Assembly (NCBI RefSeq): GCF_021608185.1
Contig: NZ_JAKIHN010000006.1
Span: 124,001-188,000 of the forward strand
Direction: 5' to 3'
Origin: Flavobacterium anseongense
Lineage (GTDB): Bacteria > Bacteroidota > Bacteroidia > Flavobacteriales > Flavobacteriaceae
Length of the DNA: 64,000 nt
The position numbers and the translations under genes are program-made. This document shows positions 52,097 to 60,063 of the stretch, piece by piece. Within the stretch, counting starts at the first letter, position 1. Each line of letters opens with the position of its first letter. The notes beneath the pieces are model-generated. The model saw nothing but the letters and a program-made list of their open reading frames with translations. It searched no databases and was not told the origin of the DNA.

Positions 52097-52912
52097 ATGA
52101 CAGCATCGGTTATTTTCAGTACCTATAATTCAGAAGATTGGCTCGAAAAAACCATCATTGGTTTTAGCGTGCAAACGTTCAAAGATTTTGAAATTATCAT
52201 TGCCGACGATGGTTCGCGTGAAGCTACAAGAGAATTAATCGATAGATTAAGAAAAGAAATTTCCATCCCGATAATACACGTTTGGCAGGAAGATAATGGT
52301 TTTCAGAAATCACAAATTCTAAACAAAGCAATTATAGCTTCGACTTCTGATTATTTAATTTTTACTGATGGCGACTGTATTCCGAGAGAAGATTTTGTTC
52401 AAGTTCATATAGATTACAGAGAAGCAGGTTATTTCCTTTCCGGTGGTTATTTTAAACTTCCGATGGATATTTCTAAAGCGATTACCAAAGAGGATATTAT
52501 TGCCCAAAAATGTTTCGATTTGTCTTGGCTTAAATCACAAGGATTAAAATCAAGCGGCAAGAATATTAAATTCATTGCTTCCGGAATTTCTGCCAAAATT
52601 CTGAATTTCATAACACCAACAAATGCTTCGTGGAATGGTCACAATTCGTCGGGTTGGAAAAAGGATTTAGTGGAGATTAACGGATTTAACCAGGAAATGC
52701 AATATGGCGGACAAGATCGTGAATTGGGGGAAAGATTATTTAATAAAGGTTTGAAATCAAAGCAAATCAGGTATTCTGCTATTTGTGTGCATTTAGACCA
52801 TAAACGTGGTTATGTAAACAAAGAAACCTGGAAAAAGAATTATGATATCCGAGCCAACACCAGAAAAAACAAAGTGATAAAAACACCAATCGGAATAGAT
52901 TCTAATAAGTAA
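52097..52912 (+). CDS. Family-2 glycosyltransferase, tandem paralogue
   Basis: A 271-residue paralogue of the preceding protein over its whole length: 'ASVIFSTYNSEDWLEKTIIG', 'FEIIIADDGSREATRELIDR', 'LIFTDGDCIPREDFVQVH', 'GGYFKLPMDISKAI' and 'NASWNGHNSSGWKKD' match residue for residue in most positions. All catalytic features (DDGS and DGD) are kept, so both copies look active and probably differ in acceptor or sugar. The tandem arrangement points to local duplication. It is likely co-transcribed with the GT56-like gene that follows 6 bp later. Confidence 0.9.
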   Translation: MTASVIFSTYNSEDWLEKTIIGFSVQTFKDFEIIIADDGSREATRELIDRLRKEISIPIIHVWQEDNGFQKSQILNKAIIASTSDYLIFTDGDCIPREDFVQVHIDYREAGYFLSGGYFKLPMDISKAITKEDIIAQKCFDLSWLKSQGLKSSGKNIKFIASGISAKILNFITPTNASWNGHNSSGWKKDLVEINGFNQEMQYGGQDRELGERLFNKGLKSKQIRYSAICVHLDHKRGYVNKETWKKNYDIRANTRKNKVIKTPIGIDSNK

Positions 52913-52918
52913 AAACAA

Positions 52919-54040
52919 ATGATATTACATTTAGTACACGACGAGAAAATAATAAATAGAACCATTGCTATTTTCGAAGAGGCTGCACCTAAAGATAATT
53001 TATTTGTTGTATTTACGAGGCATAAACTAAAGCATGTCCATAATCAGGAAAATGTAATTCTTTTTAAAGATTTTGAAAAAAAATATGGTAATACAGAGTT
53101 TTCATCTGTGATTATACATTTTCTAAACTCCAGAAAAATCAGATTTGTAAACAAAAACATTAATAAAAAAACACCTATTTACTGGATTATTTGGGGTAAT
53201 GATTTATATAATAAATTGCTATATCCAAAAGGTTTTGAATTATATGATAAACAAAGTTCTTATCATAAAAATACAAAGTCATTTATTAGAAACTTCTTTG
53301 ATAAATTAATTGGAAAATTTAAAATTATAAAAATAGAAAATTTCATTTCCAATCGTATTAATTATGTTGTAACAGATGCTACAAAAAATGATTATGAAAT
53401 GCTGTTAAAGTATTATCCAAGGCTTAAAAATATTCAATGGAAAGAATTTTTCTATTACCCAATTGAAAGTATATTAGGTTCTGATTTAATGCAAAAAAAG
53501 GTAAAAGGGAATAATATTCAAATTGGTAATTCTGCTTCTGTTACTAACAATCATGAATATGCCATGAGATTTTTATCGAAACTGAATTTAGACAATAGAA
53601 ATATATATGTTCCGTTAAGTTATTCAGGGACAAAGGAATATAAAGAGAGTGTAAAAAGAAAAGGCTTAGAATATTTTGGAGATAATTTCAAAGCATTAGA
53701 TGATTTTCTTCCGTTGGAAGATTACAATCAATTAATGTTAAGTTTTGACATCGCTATTTATGGAAACTTTCGTCAAGAAGCTTTAGGGAATATTTTAATT
53801 TCATTATATCTTGGTGCTAAAGTCTTTCTTGCCGAAAGCAATCCTGTCTATTTATGGGCAGAAAAACTTAATTTAAGACTATTTAAACTGGAATCTATTT
53901 CTCAAACGGATATCGACCAACCTTTAGACATACAATCACAAACACACAATAGAAATATAATTCTTGAAATTTATAATACGCAAAGACTTAAATCTTTGAT
54001 TAAAGAAAACTTCATCAATAATTCGAAGGAAACAAATTAA
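52919..54040 (+). CDS. GT56 glycosyltransferase (WecF-like)
   Basis: A 373-residue protein resembling the 4-alpha-L-fucosyltransferase/WecF family (GT56), which in enteric bacteria adds Fuc4NAc to lipid-linked intermediates. Visible family blocks are 'MILHLVHDEKIINRTIAIFE', 'VVFTRHKLKHV', 'PIYWIIWGNDLYNKLLYPKG', 'QIGNSASVTNNHEYAM', and late 'AIYGNFRQEALGNILISLYL' with 'KVFLAESNPVY'. It follows the two family-2 glycosyltransferases with 6 bp between, and so probably acts in the same lipid-linked glycan pathway. Base composition looks more AT-rich than neighbouring genes, which can be a sign of transfer of polysaccharide genes. Confidence 0.85.
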   Translation: MILHLVHDEKIINRTIAIFEEAAPKDNLFVVFTRHKLKHVHNQENVILFKDFEKKYGNTEFSSVIIHFLNSRKIRFVNKNINKKTPIYWIIWGNDLYNKLLYPKGFELYDKQSSYHKNTKSFIRNFFDKLIGKFKIIKIENFISNRINYVVTDATKNDYEMLLKYYPRLKNIQWKEFFYYPIESILGSDLMQKKVKGNNIQIGNSASVTNNHEYAMRFLSKLNLDNRNIYVPLSYSGTKEYKESVKRKGLEYFGDNFKALDDFLPLEDYNQLMLSFDIAIYGNFRQEALGNILISLYLGAKVFLAESNPVYLWAEKLNLRLFKLESISQTDIDQPLDIQSQTHNRNIILEIYNTQRLKSLIKENFINNSKETN

Positions 54041-54080
54041 ATATTGAAATTAAAAAAAGGGAATGGCATTCTAATAATAA

Positions 54081-54122
54081 AAATCTATGAACTCGCTACA
54101 CCAGCAATTAGTTCATAGATTT
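54081..54122. terminator. Bidirectional hairpin terminator
   Basis: A 13-bp perfect stem AAATCTATGAACT against AGTTCATAGATTT with a 16-base loop, between the GT56-like gene and the convergent dapD. Confidence 0.7.
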
Positions 54123-54144
54123 CATTTTATAAATCCTTACGCGA

Positions 54145-54960
54145 TTAAACCGCTACATCATATTCTCTTAACGCATTGTTAAGCGATGTTTTCAAATCTG
54201 TCGATGGTTTTCTGGTTCCAATAATCAAAGCGCATGGCACCTGAAAATCGCCGGCAGCAAATTTCTTTGTATAACTTCCCGGAATTACAACTGAACGCGC
54301 AGGAACAAATCCTTTGTATTCTTTTGGTTCGTCTCCGGTCACATCAATAATTTTTGTGGATGCAGTCAGACAAACATTAGCACCAAGAACCGCTTCTTTT
54401 TCAACACGAACACCTTCAACAACAATGCAGCGTGAACCAATAAAAGCACCATCTTCGATAATAACAGGAGCAGCTTGCAATGGTTCTAAAACACCACCAA
54501 TTCCAACGCCACCTGATAAGTGTACATCCTTACCAATTTGCGCACAACTTCCAACCGTTGCCCAAGTATCGACCATAGTACCTTCGTCAACATAAGCACC
54601 AATGTTTACATAACTCGGCATCAAAATCACACCTTTAGAAATGTAAGCGCCATAACGAGCCGTGGCTGGTGGAACCACACGAATTCCTTTTTCGGCATAA
54701 CCGGTTTTTAACAACATTTTATCGTGATACTCAAAAATTCCGGCTTCCCAGGTTTCCATTTTCTGAATTGGAAAATACATTACAACCGCTTTTTTTACCC
54801 ATTCGTTCACCTGCCAACCTTCAGCTGTTGGTTCAGCAACACGTAATGTTCCGGCATCGAGTAATGCAATGACTTCACGAATGGTTTTTAGGGTTGTTTC
54901 TTCTTTTAATAATTCTCGGTTATCCCAAGCTTTTTCAATAATGGATTGTAGTTGCGTCAT
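54145..54960 (-). CDS. dapD: 2,3,4,5-tetrahydropyridine-2,6-dicarboxylate N-succinyltransferase
   Basis: A 271-residue trimeric acyltransferase of the lysine/meso-diaminopimelate pathway, using succinyl-CoA. It begins 'MTQLQSIIEKAWDNRELLK' and contains the left-handed beta-helix hexapeptide region from about residue 105 ('RYGAYISKGVILMPSYVNIG', 'VHLSGGVGIGGVLEPLQAAP', 'GAFIGSRCIVVEGV'). It ends in the usual 'SLNNALREYDVAV'. Length and sequence are standard for DapD. Its product feeds peptidoglycan synthesis, as expected for a Gram-negative. A -7 box (TATCTTTG) lies about 58 bp upstream, giving a leader of roughly 50 nt. Confidence 0.97.
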   Translation of the reverse strand: MTQLQSIIEKAWDNRELLKEETTLKTIREVIALLDAGTLRVAEPTAEGWQVNEWVKKAVVMYFPIQKMETWEAGIFEYHDKMLLKTGYAEKGIRVVPPATARYGAYISKGVILMPSYVNIGAYVDEGTMVDTWATVGSCAQIGKDVHLSGGVGIGGVLEPLQAAPVIIEDGAFIGSRCIVVEGVRVEKEAVLGANVCLTASTKIIDVTGDEPKEYKGFVPARSVVIPGSYTKKFAAGDFQVPCALIIGTRKPSTDLKTSLNNALREYDVAV

Positions 54961-55018
54961 GATTTTTGAGTTTTACTTTGTGTAGTTCGCCTCTTCTTTA
55001 ATACGAGACTTGAGTGTG

Positions 55019-55026
55019 CAAAGATA
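55019..55026 (-). promoter_or_regulatory. -7 element for dapD
   Basis: Minus-strand TATCTTTG (TAnnTTTG), 58 bp upstream of the dapD ATG. Confidence 0.55.
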
Positions 55027-55087
55027 CTTTTTTTAGACGATTGTTAAAATTGAATTTTATTTAACTTTAACTTATGAATTCATTTGA

Positions 55088-55095
55088 TATTTTTG
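55088..55095 (+). promoter_or_regulatory. -7 element for the NlpE/META lipoprotein gene
   Basis: TATTTTTG ending 18 bp before the ATG at 55114, which argues for the lipoprotein start and against two upstream in-frame starts. Confidence 0.6.
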
Positions 55096-55113
55096 ATGCT
55101 TAATTCTCTCTCT

Positions 55114-56010
55114 ATGAAAAAAATTACCTTACTTTTTGTGTTAGCATTTGTCGTTAGCTGTCAGCAACAATCAAAAGATGAAGCTGATTTAAAAGCCGAT
55201 TCGATAAAGAACGCTGTTTCTAATGCTCATAATGCTAAAAATTCTTTAGATTATATTGGGATTTACAAAGGAATTCTGCCTTGTGCCGATTGCCAGGGTT
55301 TGGATACCGAAATTGCTATCAATGAAAATGGTACTTTTTGTATTAAAACAAAATACGAAGGGAAAGGAGATAAAATCTTTGAGTTAAAAGGAAATTTTAT
55401 TTGGAATAAAGCAGGAAACATTATTGTTTTAACCGATGTCAAAAATGCACCCAATCAATATTTAGTGGGTGAAAATAAATTAACACAACTCGACATTTCA
55501 GGTAAAAAAATAACAGGTGATTTGGCGAGTGAATACATATTGGCAAAGCAACCAACAGATACTGCAACTATAGAAACAGCCGAAGAAAAAAAGCATGCAA
55601 CGGTTAATTTAAATAACAAAATGGAAGCTACAACGGTGATTAAAAAGGTAAATCCTGCTGTTGGCAAGTATACGTTAGCCGAAACCAAATGGAAGTTGGT
55701 TGTGTTAAATCAAAAAGTGGTAACTCAAAATGGGAATAAACCTTACTTCATTAAACTAAATTCTAAAGACGGAAGATTCACAGCTTATGCCGGTTGCAAT
55801 AGTATGATGGGAAATTATGTCATGCCTTCAGCCTATACTTTGTCTTTTTCTGAAGTAGCTGCCACTAAAATGGCTTGCCCAAACATGACTTTAGAAACAC
55901 AGTTTTTCGCGTTGCTAGAAAAGACCAACAGTTATTTGCTCGATAATGAAACATTGACTTTCTTTGGCAAAAGAAAAGCTCCATTAGCAAGATTTGAAGC
56001 GATTAAATAA
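55114..56010 (+). CDS. NlpE-like plus META-domain lipoprotein
   Basis: Start at MKKITLLFVLAFVVSCQQQ, whose lipobox 'FVVSC' marks a lipoprotein; about 298 residues. An NlpE-like N-terminal domain ('DYIGIYKGILPCADCQGLDT', with its Cys-x2-Cys) is followed by a linker and a C-terminal META domain ('LAETKWKLVVLNQK', 'FTAYAGCNSMMGNYV', 'FSEVAATKMACPNM'), each with paired cysteines. NlpE senses surface contact or envelope damage in enterobacteria; META domains are found in stress-response lipoproteins (HslJ). The combined protein is probably an envelope-stress sensor or copper-resistance factor. Gene order with ruvX and def is probably incidental; the ruvX start lies 5 bp downstream. Confidence 0.88.
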   Translation: MKKITLLFVLAFVVSCQQQSKDEADLKADSIKNAVSNAHNAKNSLDYIGIYKGILPCADCQGLDTEIAINENGTFCIKTKYEGKGDKIFELKGNFIWNKAGNIIVLTDVKNAPNQYLVGENKLTQLDISGKKITGDLASEYILAKQPTDTATIETAEEKKHATVNLNNKMEATTVIKKVNPAVGKYTLAETKWKLVVLNQKVVTQNGNKPYFIKLNSKDGRFTAYAGCNSMMGNYVMPSAYTLSFSEVAATKMACPNMTLETQFFALLEKTNSYLLDNETLTFFGKRKAPLARFEAIK

Positions 56011-56015
56011 AACAA

Positions 56016-56432
56016 ATGGCAAGAATTCTCTCAATCGATTATGGAATAAAACGCACCGGAATTGCCGTTACCGATGAGCTGCAAATCATTGCCTCCGGTT
56101 TGACAACGATTCCATCAGAAACTGCGATTGCTTTTTTGACTGCGTATTTTTCAAAAGAGAATGTTGCCAAAGTAATTATCGGCGAGCCAAAGCAAATGAA
56201 TGGCGAACCATCCGAAAGTACTCCGATTATCGAAAAATTTGTAGCCAATTTTAAAACCGCTTTTCCCGAAATGAAGATGGAACGTGTTGATGAACGCTTT
56301 ACTTCAAAAATGGCTTTTCAAACCATGATTGATAGTGGACTAAAAAAGAAACAGCGTCAGAATAAAGGATTGGTTGACGAAATTGCCGCCACCATTTTGC
56401 TTCAGGATTATTTGACAAGAAAAATGATTTAA
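56016..56432 (+). CDS. ruvX: Putative pre-16S rRNA nuclease / Holliday-junction-resolvase-like YqgF
   Basis: A 138-residue YqgF-family RNase H-fold nuclease, implicated in 16S rRNA 5'-end maturation. The Asp in 'RILSIDYGIKRTGIAVTD' (residues 3-20) and 'VIIGEPKQMNGEPSEST', 'ERVDERFTSKMA' and 'LVDEIAATILLQDYL' show the acidic catalytic residues and C-terminal helix. Length matches the family. It starts 5 bp after the lipoprotein gene and its 3' end contains the promoter of def. The biological substrate in Bacteroidota has not been tested. Confidence 0.93.
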   Translation: MARILSIDYGIKRTGIAVTDELQIIASGLTTIPSETAIAFLTAYFSKENVAKVIIGEPKQMNGEPSESTPIIEKFVANFKTAFPEMKMERVDERFTSKMAFQTMIDSGLKKKQRQNKGLVDEIAATILLQDYLTRKMI

Positions 56433-56438
56433 TTTCCC

Positions 56439-56446
56439 TATTTTTG
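56439..56446 (+). promoter_or_regulatory. -7 element for def
   Basis: TATTTTTG ending 17 bp before the def ATG, just after the ruvX stop codon; indicates def can be transcribed on its own. Confidence 0.6.
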
Positions 56447-56463
56447 CAAAAAAAAAATCAAAA

Positions 56464-57054
56464 ATGATTATTCCTATTTACGGTTATGGCGAACCGGTTT
56501 TGCGACAAGTTGGAGAAGAAATTTCTCCCGATTATCCTAATCTGAAAGCTATTATTGATAATATGTACGACACAATGTACAACGCTTTTGGTGTTGGATT
56601 AGCTGCGCCACAAGTGGGTTTGCCAATTCGTTTGTTTATTGTCGATACTGAACCTTTTAGTGATAACGATAATTTGACAAGTGAGGAACAGTTGCAACTT
56701 AAAAATTTCAAAAGAACTTTCATCAACGCCAAAATGCTTCTCGAAGATGGTGAAGAATGGGGATTTAATGAAGGTTGTTTAAGTATTCCCGATGTTCGCG
56801 AAGATGTTTACCGCAACGAAAGAATTACTATCGAATATTGTGATGAAAATTTCAATAAAAAAACAGAAGTTTTTGATGGATTAATCGCTCGCGTTATCCA
56901 ACATGAATACGATCATATCGAAGGAGTTTTGTTCACCGATAAAATTTCGACACTGAAAAAGACACTGATTAAAAAGAAGTTGCAAAACATCATGGACGGT
57001 AAAGCTTTCCCTGATTACAGAATGAAATTCGCCAATAAAAAAGGAAGAAACTAA
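56464..57054 (+). CDS. def: Peptide deformylase
   Basis: A 196-residue metalloenzyme removing the formyl group from N-terminal methionine. The three family motifs are complete: 'GVGLAAPQVG' (residues 43-52), 'EGCLSIP' with metal ligand Cys105, and 'QHEYDHIEG' with ligands His147 and His151 and catalytic Glu148. It is type I. It has its own -7 box and is followed by an inverted heptad array that fills the gap to the DUF5606 gene. Confidence 0.97.
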   Translation: MIIPIYGYGEPVLRQVGEEISPDYPNLKAIIDNMYDTMYNAFGVGLAAPQVGLPIRLFIVDTEPFSDNDNLTSEEQLQLKNFKRTFINAKMLLEDGEEWGFNEGCLSIPDVREDVYRNERITIEYCDENFNKKTEVFDGLIARVIQHEYDHIEGVLFTDKISTLKKTLIKKKLQNIMDGKAFPDYRMKFANKKGRN

Positions 57055-57055
57055 G

Positions 57056-57135
57056 AAATTCCAATTTTTTAAATCCCAAATTCCAATAAAACGTATCTTT
57101 TTGGAATTTGGAATTTGATATTTGGAATTTGAATT
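57056..57135. repeat. Inverted pair of heptad micro-arrays
   Basis: Left arm: AAATTCC, an imperfect spacer unit, AAATCCC, AAATTCC. Right arm: TTGGAAT, TTGGAAT, TTGATAT, TTGGAAT, TTGAATT. The right units are complementary to the left. A TTG in the right arm (57115-57117) is correctly placed to act as the -33 element for the next gene. Confidence 0.75.
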
Positions 57136-57146
57136 ATATATATTTG
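57115..57146 (+). promoter_or_regulatory. Promoter of the DUF5606 gene, -33 inside the repeat
   Basis: -33 TTG at 57115-57117 and -7 TATATTTG at 57139-57146, 21 bp apart; the ATG lies 22 bp downstream. The -33 element is part of a repeat unit. Confidence 0.55.
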
Positions 57147-57168
57147 TGCCCTTAATTAAAATTTAAAA

Positions 57169-57648
57169 ATGAACTTAGAAAAAATATTAGCCATTGCCGG
57201 AAAACCAGGATTGTTTGAATTGAAATTACAAACACGTTCAGGCTTTTTAGCGGAATCATTACTAGACGGAAAGAAGATTACAGTTGGGTTGAGAAGTAAT
57301 GTTAGTTTGCTTTCGGAAATATCAATGTATACTTATAGCGCAGAAAAGCCGTTGGTAGAAATTATGCGAGCTATTGCAATCAAAGAAAATGAAGGCCCAA
57401 CAGCCGTTTCACATAAAGATGATAATGCTAAATTAATAGCTTATTTTCAGGAAATTTTACCGGATTATGACGAAGACAGAGTTTATGCTTCTGACATTAA
57501 AAAATTATTGAACTGGTACAATATTCTTCAATCTAAAGGAATGGTTTCAAAAGAAGAACCTAAAATAGAAGATGCCGAAACAGTAAAAGAACAAGTAGTA
57601 GAAGAAGTAAAAGCCGAAAAAGCAGCTAAGTCTAAAGCCAAAAAATAG
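57169..57648 (+). CDS. DUF5606 domain-containing protein
   Basis: A 159-residue soluble protein conserved in Bacteroidota and known only by its domain name. It opens 'MNLEKILAIAGKPGLFELKL' and continues 'ITVGLRSNVSLLSEISMYTY'; the rest is helical, with a C-terminal Lys/Glu-rich, probably disordered tail ('KAEKAAKSKAKK'). No catalytic motif is visible. It is monocistronic with its own promoter and terminator, which suggests a stand-alone housekeeping role. Function unknown. Confidence 0.88.
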   Translation: MNLEKILAIAGKPGLFELKLQTRSGFLAESLLDGKKITVGLRSNVSLLSEISMYTYSAEKPLVEIMRAIAIKENEGPTAVSHKDDNAKLIAYFQEILPDYDEDRVYASDIKKLLNWYNILQSKGMVSKEEPKIEDAETVKEQVVEEVKAEKAAKSKAKK

Positions 57649-57670
57649 TTAATTACTTTCTAATAAATAT

Positions 57671-57706
57671 AAATCCTATTGCTGAATTTCAGTGATAGGA
57701 TTTTTT
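57671..57706 (+). terminator. Terminator of the DUF5606 gene
   Basis: Hairpin AAATCCTAT...ATAGGATTT with an inner CTGAA/TTCAG stem and T-run, 22 bp after the stop codon. Confidence 0.75.
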
Positions 57707-57784
57707 ATTTTTACTATATGATGAATGATAGAAAATAGAGTTTGATAAAATCATAAATGCTAATTTATAATTTAAAAATAATAA

Positions 57785-58558
57785 ATGAACACACGTCAAC
57801 AGCAACTCGAAGCTTTCAACAGATTACTTGATATTATGGATGATTTGCGTGAAAAATGTCCGTGGGATAAAAAGCAAACACTCGAAAGTCTGCGTCATCT
57901 TACCATCGAAGAAACTTATGAATTAGGCGATGCGATTTTAAATAACGATTTGCCCGAAATCAAAAAAGAGCTTGGCGACTTGTTATTGCACATAGTATTT
58001 TACGCCAAGATAGGAAGCGAAACCAATGATTTTGATATGGCTGATGTGTGCAATGATATTTGTGATAAGTTAATCCATAGGCATCCTCATATTTACGGCG
58101 ATGTTGTCGTTGCCGATGAAGAAGAAGTAAAGCAAAACTGGGAAAAACTAAAACTTAAAGAAGGGAAAAAATCAGTATTAGAAGGTGTTCCGAAAAGTTT
58201 ACCGGCATTGGTAAAAGCAAGCCGAATACAGGATAAAGTAAAAGGTGTTGGCTTTGATTGGGAAGAACCACATCAGGTTTGGGACAAAGTGCAGGAAGAG
58301 TTACAGGAGTTGCAGGAAGAAGTCAAAGTTGGCAATCAAGACAAGATAGAAGCAGAGTTTGGCGATGTTTTATTCTCGATGATTAATTACGCCCGATTTC
58401 TAAAAGTAAATCCTGAAGATGCTCTAGAACGCACCAATAAAAAATTCATGAAGCGATTCATATATCTCGAAAGCAAAGCCAGCGAACTCGGAAAGCCATT
58501 AATGGATATGACCTTAGCGGAAATGGACGTTTTCTGGAATGAAGCTAAAAAGCTTTAG
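57785..58558 (+). CDS. mazG: Nucleoside triphosphate pyrophosphohydrolase MazG
   Basis: A 257-residue enzyme hydrolysing NTPs to NMP and PPi, thought to remove non-canonical nucleotides and to affect ppGpp. Two tandem MazG domains are visible. The first is 'LREKCPWDKKQTLESLRHLT', 'IEETYELGDAI' and 'ELGDLLLHIVFYAKIG', with the acidic Mg-binding residues. The second is 'WDKVQEELQELQEEVK', 'EAEFGDVLFSMINYARFL'. Length is standard for the full-length enzyme. Preceded by a 136-bp gap with the DUF5606 terminator and no recognised promoter; converges on the RCC1-protein gene with 12 bp between. Confidence 0.96.
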   Translation: MNTRQQQLEAFNRLLDIMDDLREKCPWDKKQTLESLRHLTIEETYELGDAILNNDLPEIKKELGDLLLHIVFYAKIGSETNDFDMADVCNDICDKLIHRHPHIYGDVVVADEEEVKQNWEKLKLKEGKKSVLEGVPKSLPALVKASRIQDKVKGVGFDWEEPHQVWDKVQEELQELQEEVKVGNQDKIEAEFGDVLFSMINYARFLKVNPEDALERTNKKFMKRFIYLESKASELGKPLMDMTLAEMDVFWNEAKKL

Positions 58559-58570
58559 TACTTGAACTGC

Positions 58571-59947
58571 TTAATTTTTAATGAATTTCAACCGTTGCGA
58601 AAAACTGTCCGCATTTATATTTAAGATATAAATACCTTTTTGCAACTGGCTGACGTCAATTGAATTAAAATTATAGTTACTTGACAACAATGTTTTACCT
58701 GTAATGTCATAAACAGTTATAGATTGAATCATCAAATTTTGCCCGTTTTGTATAAAAAGGGTATTTTCAACTGGACTTGGATAAATTGTAAATGCGTCTA
58801 GATTGGATTGCGCTTGCGATAATTGTGATGGACAAGTCACAAAAACCAAACTTTCTGAACTCGTAGCTAGTCCTGAAGTACCATTTCCAAGTTGTCCATA
58901 ACTATTCCATCCCCAAGTATATATTCTGTTATCATTGGTAAGTGCCGCTCCACAGGAATATCCAACTGAGACCATTTTCCAGTTAGATGCTGTTCCCATT
59001 TGAGTGAATGAAGTGGTAGGGGATATCAGTCCATTAGGATATCCTAATTTTTTACCGCAAAACCACAAAGTACCATCTGTTTTTATAATTGCGGTAGTAT
59101 CATCTCCGCAGTCTATGCTCTTAACATAATAACTTGGGCAACCAGCACAATAAGTACCACCACGCTGACCATAAGTATTGCTACCCCAAGGAATAATCTG
59201 ACTAGTAGTTTGTTTAACATCAAAGCTATGGGTTCCGCCTGCAGACATCGAAGCAACGCCTGTATTTGGAGTGTCACGTATCGTTGGATATTGGATACTT
59301 GAGTATGGTGAAGTAACTCCAATTGGACTTCCGGAGTCAGTACCCCAACCCCATATAGTACCGTTAGATTTGAGTGCTAAAGAAAATGCATCTCCAGCGG
59401 ATACTTTTACCCAGTTTGTATCTGTGCCAACCTGAGCAGGGACATTTCGGTCAAAAGGTCCGCCATAGGATACAGTATTTCCCAATGCATAGAGATTGCT
59501 TTCTCCCCAAGACCAACATGTACCATTTGATTTGACAGCTATTGCGTGTCCATAACCTGCTGAAAAGCTTATCCAATCTGTATCTGTACCGACTGGGACC
59601 GGAGTTAATTTATCTACAAAAGTTCCATCCCCTAGTTGTCCGGCAATATTTCTTCCCCATGACCAAAGACTACCATTTTCTTTTTGAGCGAGGTTAAAGG
59701 TTTTTGGTCCTTGGCCTGCAGAAATAGCTTCCCAGTCATTATCAGTACCCACCTGAACTGGTGTACTCGAATTCACAATGGTACCAATGCCCAATTCACC
59801 ATAACGGTTATTGCCCCATGACCATAGTGTTCCGTCATTGGCAATGGCTAATATTTGATCATAGCCAGCAGAAACAGCTTTCCAGCATTGTGAAAAGGAA
59901 GTATTTGAATAAAAGAAGATAACTATTGCAAAAAAAAGTTTTTTCAT
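58571..59947 (-). CDS. RCC1-repeat protein with T9SS type A sorting domain
   Basis: Start set at MKKLFFAIVIFFYSNTSFSQ, because the frame extends upstream only to a TTG that overlaps the -7 box; 458 residues. The mature part has about six RCC1-type repeats, each with 'xWSWGxNxxGQLGxGT' and 'WxxVSAGxxHxxAxKxNG'-like segments (for example 'GTLWSWGNNRYGELGIGT', 'SLWSWGRNIAGQLGDGT'), forming a seven-bladed-propeller-type fold. The C-terminal 75 residues ('FTIYPSPVENTLFIQNGQNL', 'ISVDVSQLQKGIYILNI'-like block ending 'SQRLKFIKN') are the type A sorting domain. It is exported by T9SS; binding partner unknown. Confidence 0.93.
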   Translation of the reverse strand: MKKLFFAIVIFFYSNTSFSQCWKAVSAGYDQILAIANDGTLWSWGNNRYGELGIGTIVNSSTPVQVGTDNDWEAISAGQGPKTFNLAQKENGSLWSWGRNIAGQLGDGTFVDKLTPVPVGTDTDWISFSAGYGHAIAVKSNGTCWSWGESNLYALGNTVSYGGPFDRNVPAQVGTDTNWVKVSAGDAFSLALKSNGTIWGWGTDSGSPIGVTSPYSSIQYPTIRDTPNTGVASMSAGGTHSFDVKQTTSQIIPWGSNTYGQRGGTYCAGCPSYYVKSIDCGDDTTAIIKTDGTLWFCGKKLGYPNGLISPTTSFTQMGTASNWKMVSVGYSCGAALTNDNRIYTWGWNSYGQLGNGTSGLATSSESLVFVTCPSQLSQAQSNLDAFTIYPSPVENTLFIQNGQNLMIQSITVYDITGKTLLSSNYNFNSIDVSQLQKGIYILNINADSFSQRLKFIKN

Positions 59948-59965
59948 GTCAGGTTTTTTGAAGTA

Positions 59966-59973
59966 CAAATGTA
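59966..59973 (-). promoter_or_regulatory. -7 element for the RCC1-repeat gene
   Basis: Minus-strand TACATTTG (TAnnTTTG), 18 bp upstream of the ATG at 59947. Confidence 0.6.
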
Positions 59974-60033
59974 TATAATTTTAAATCAATCATATATTCA
60001 AATTTTTATCCTTTCGGGTTTGGTTGAAATTCC

Positions 60034-60041
60034 TATATTTG
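60034..60041 (+). promoter_or_regulatory. -7 element for the APC permease gene
   Basis: TATATTTG, ending 22 bp before the ATG; nearest -33 TTG candidates are at non-standard distance. Confidence 0.5.
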
Positions 60042-60063
60042 AAGTTAATCAATAAACCAAAAC

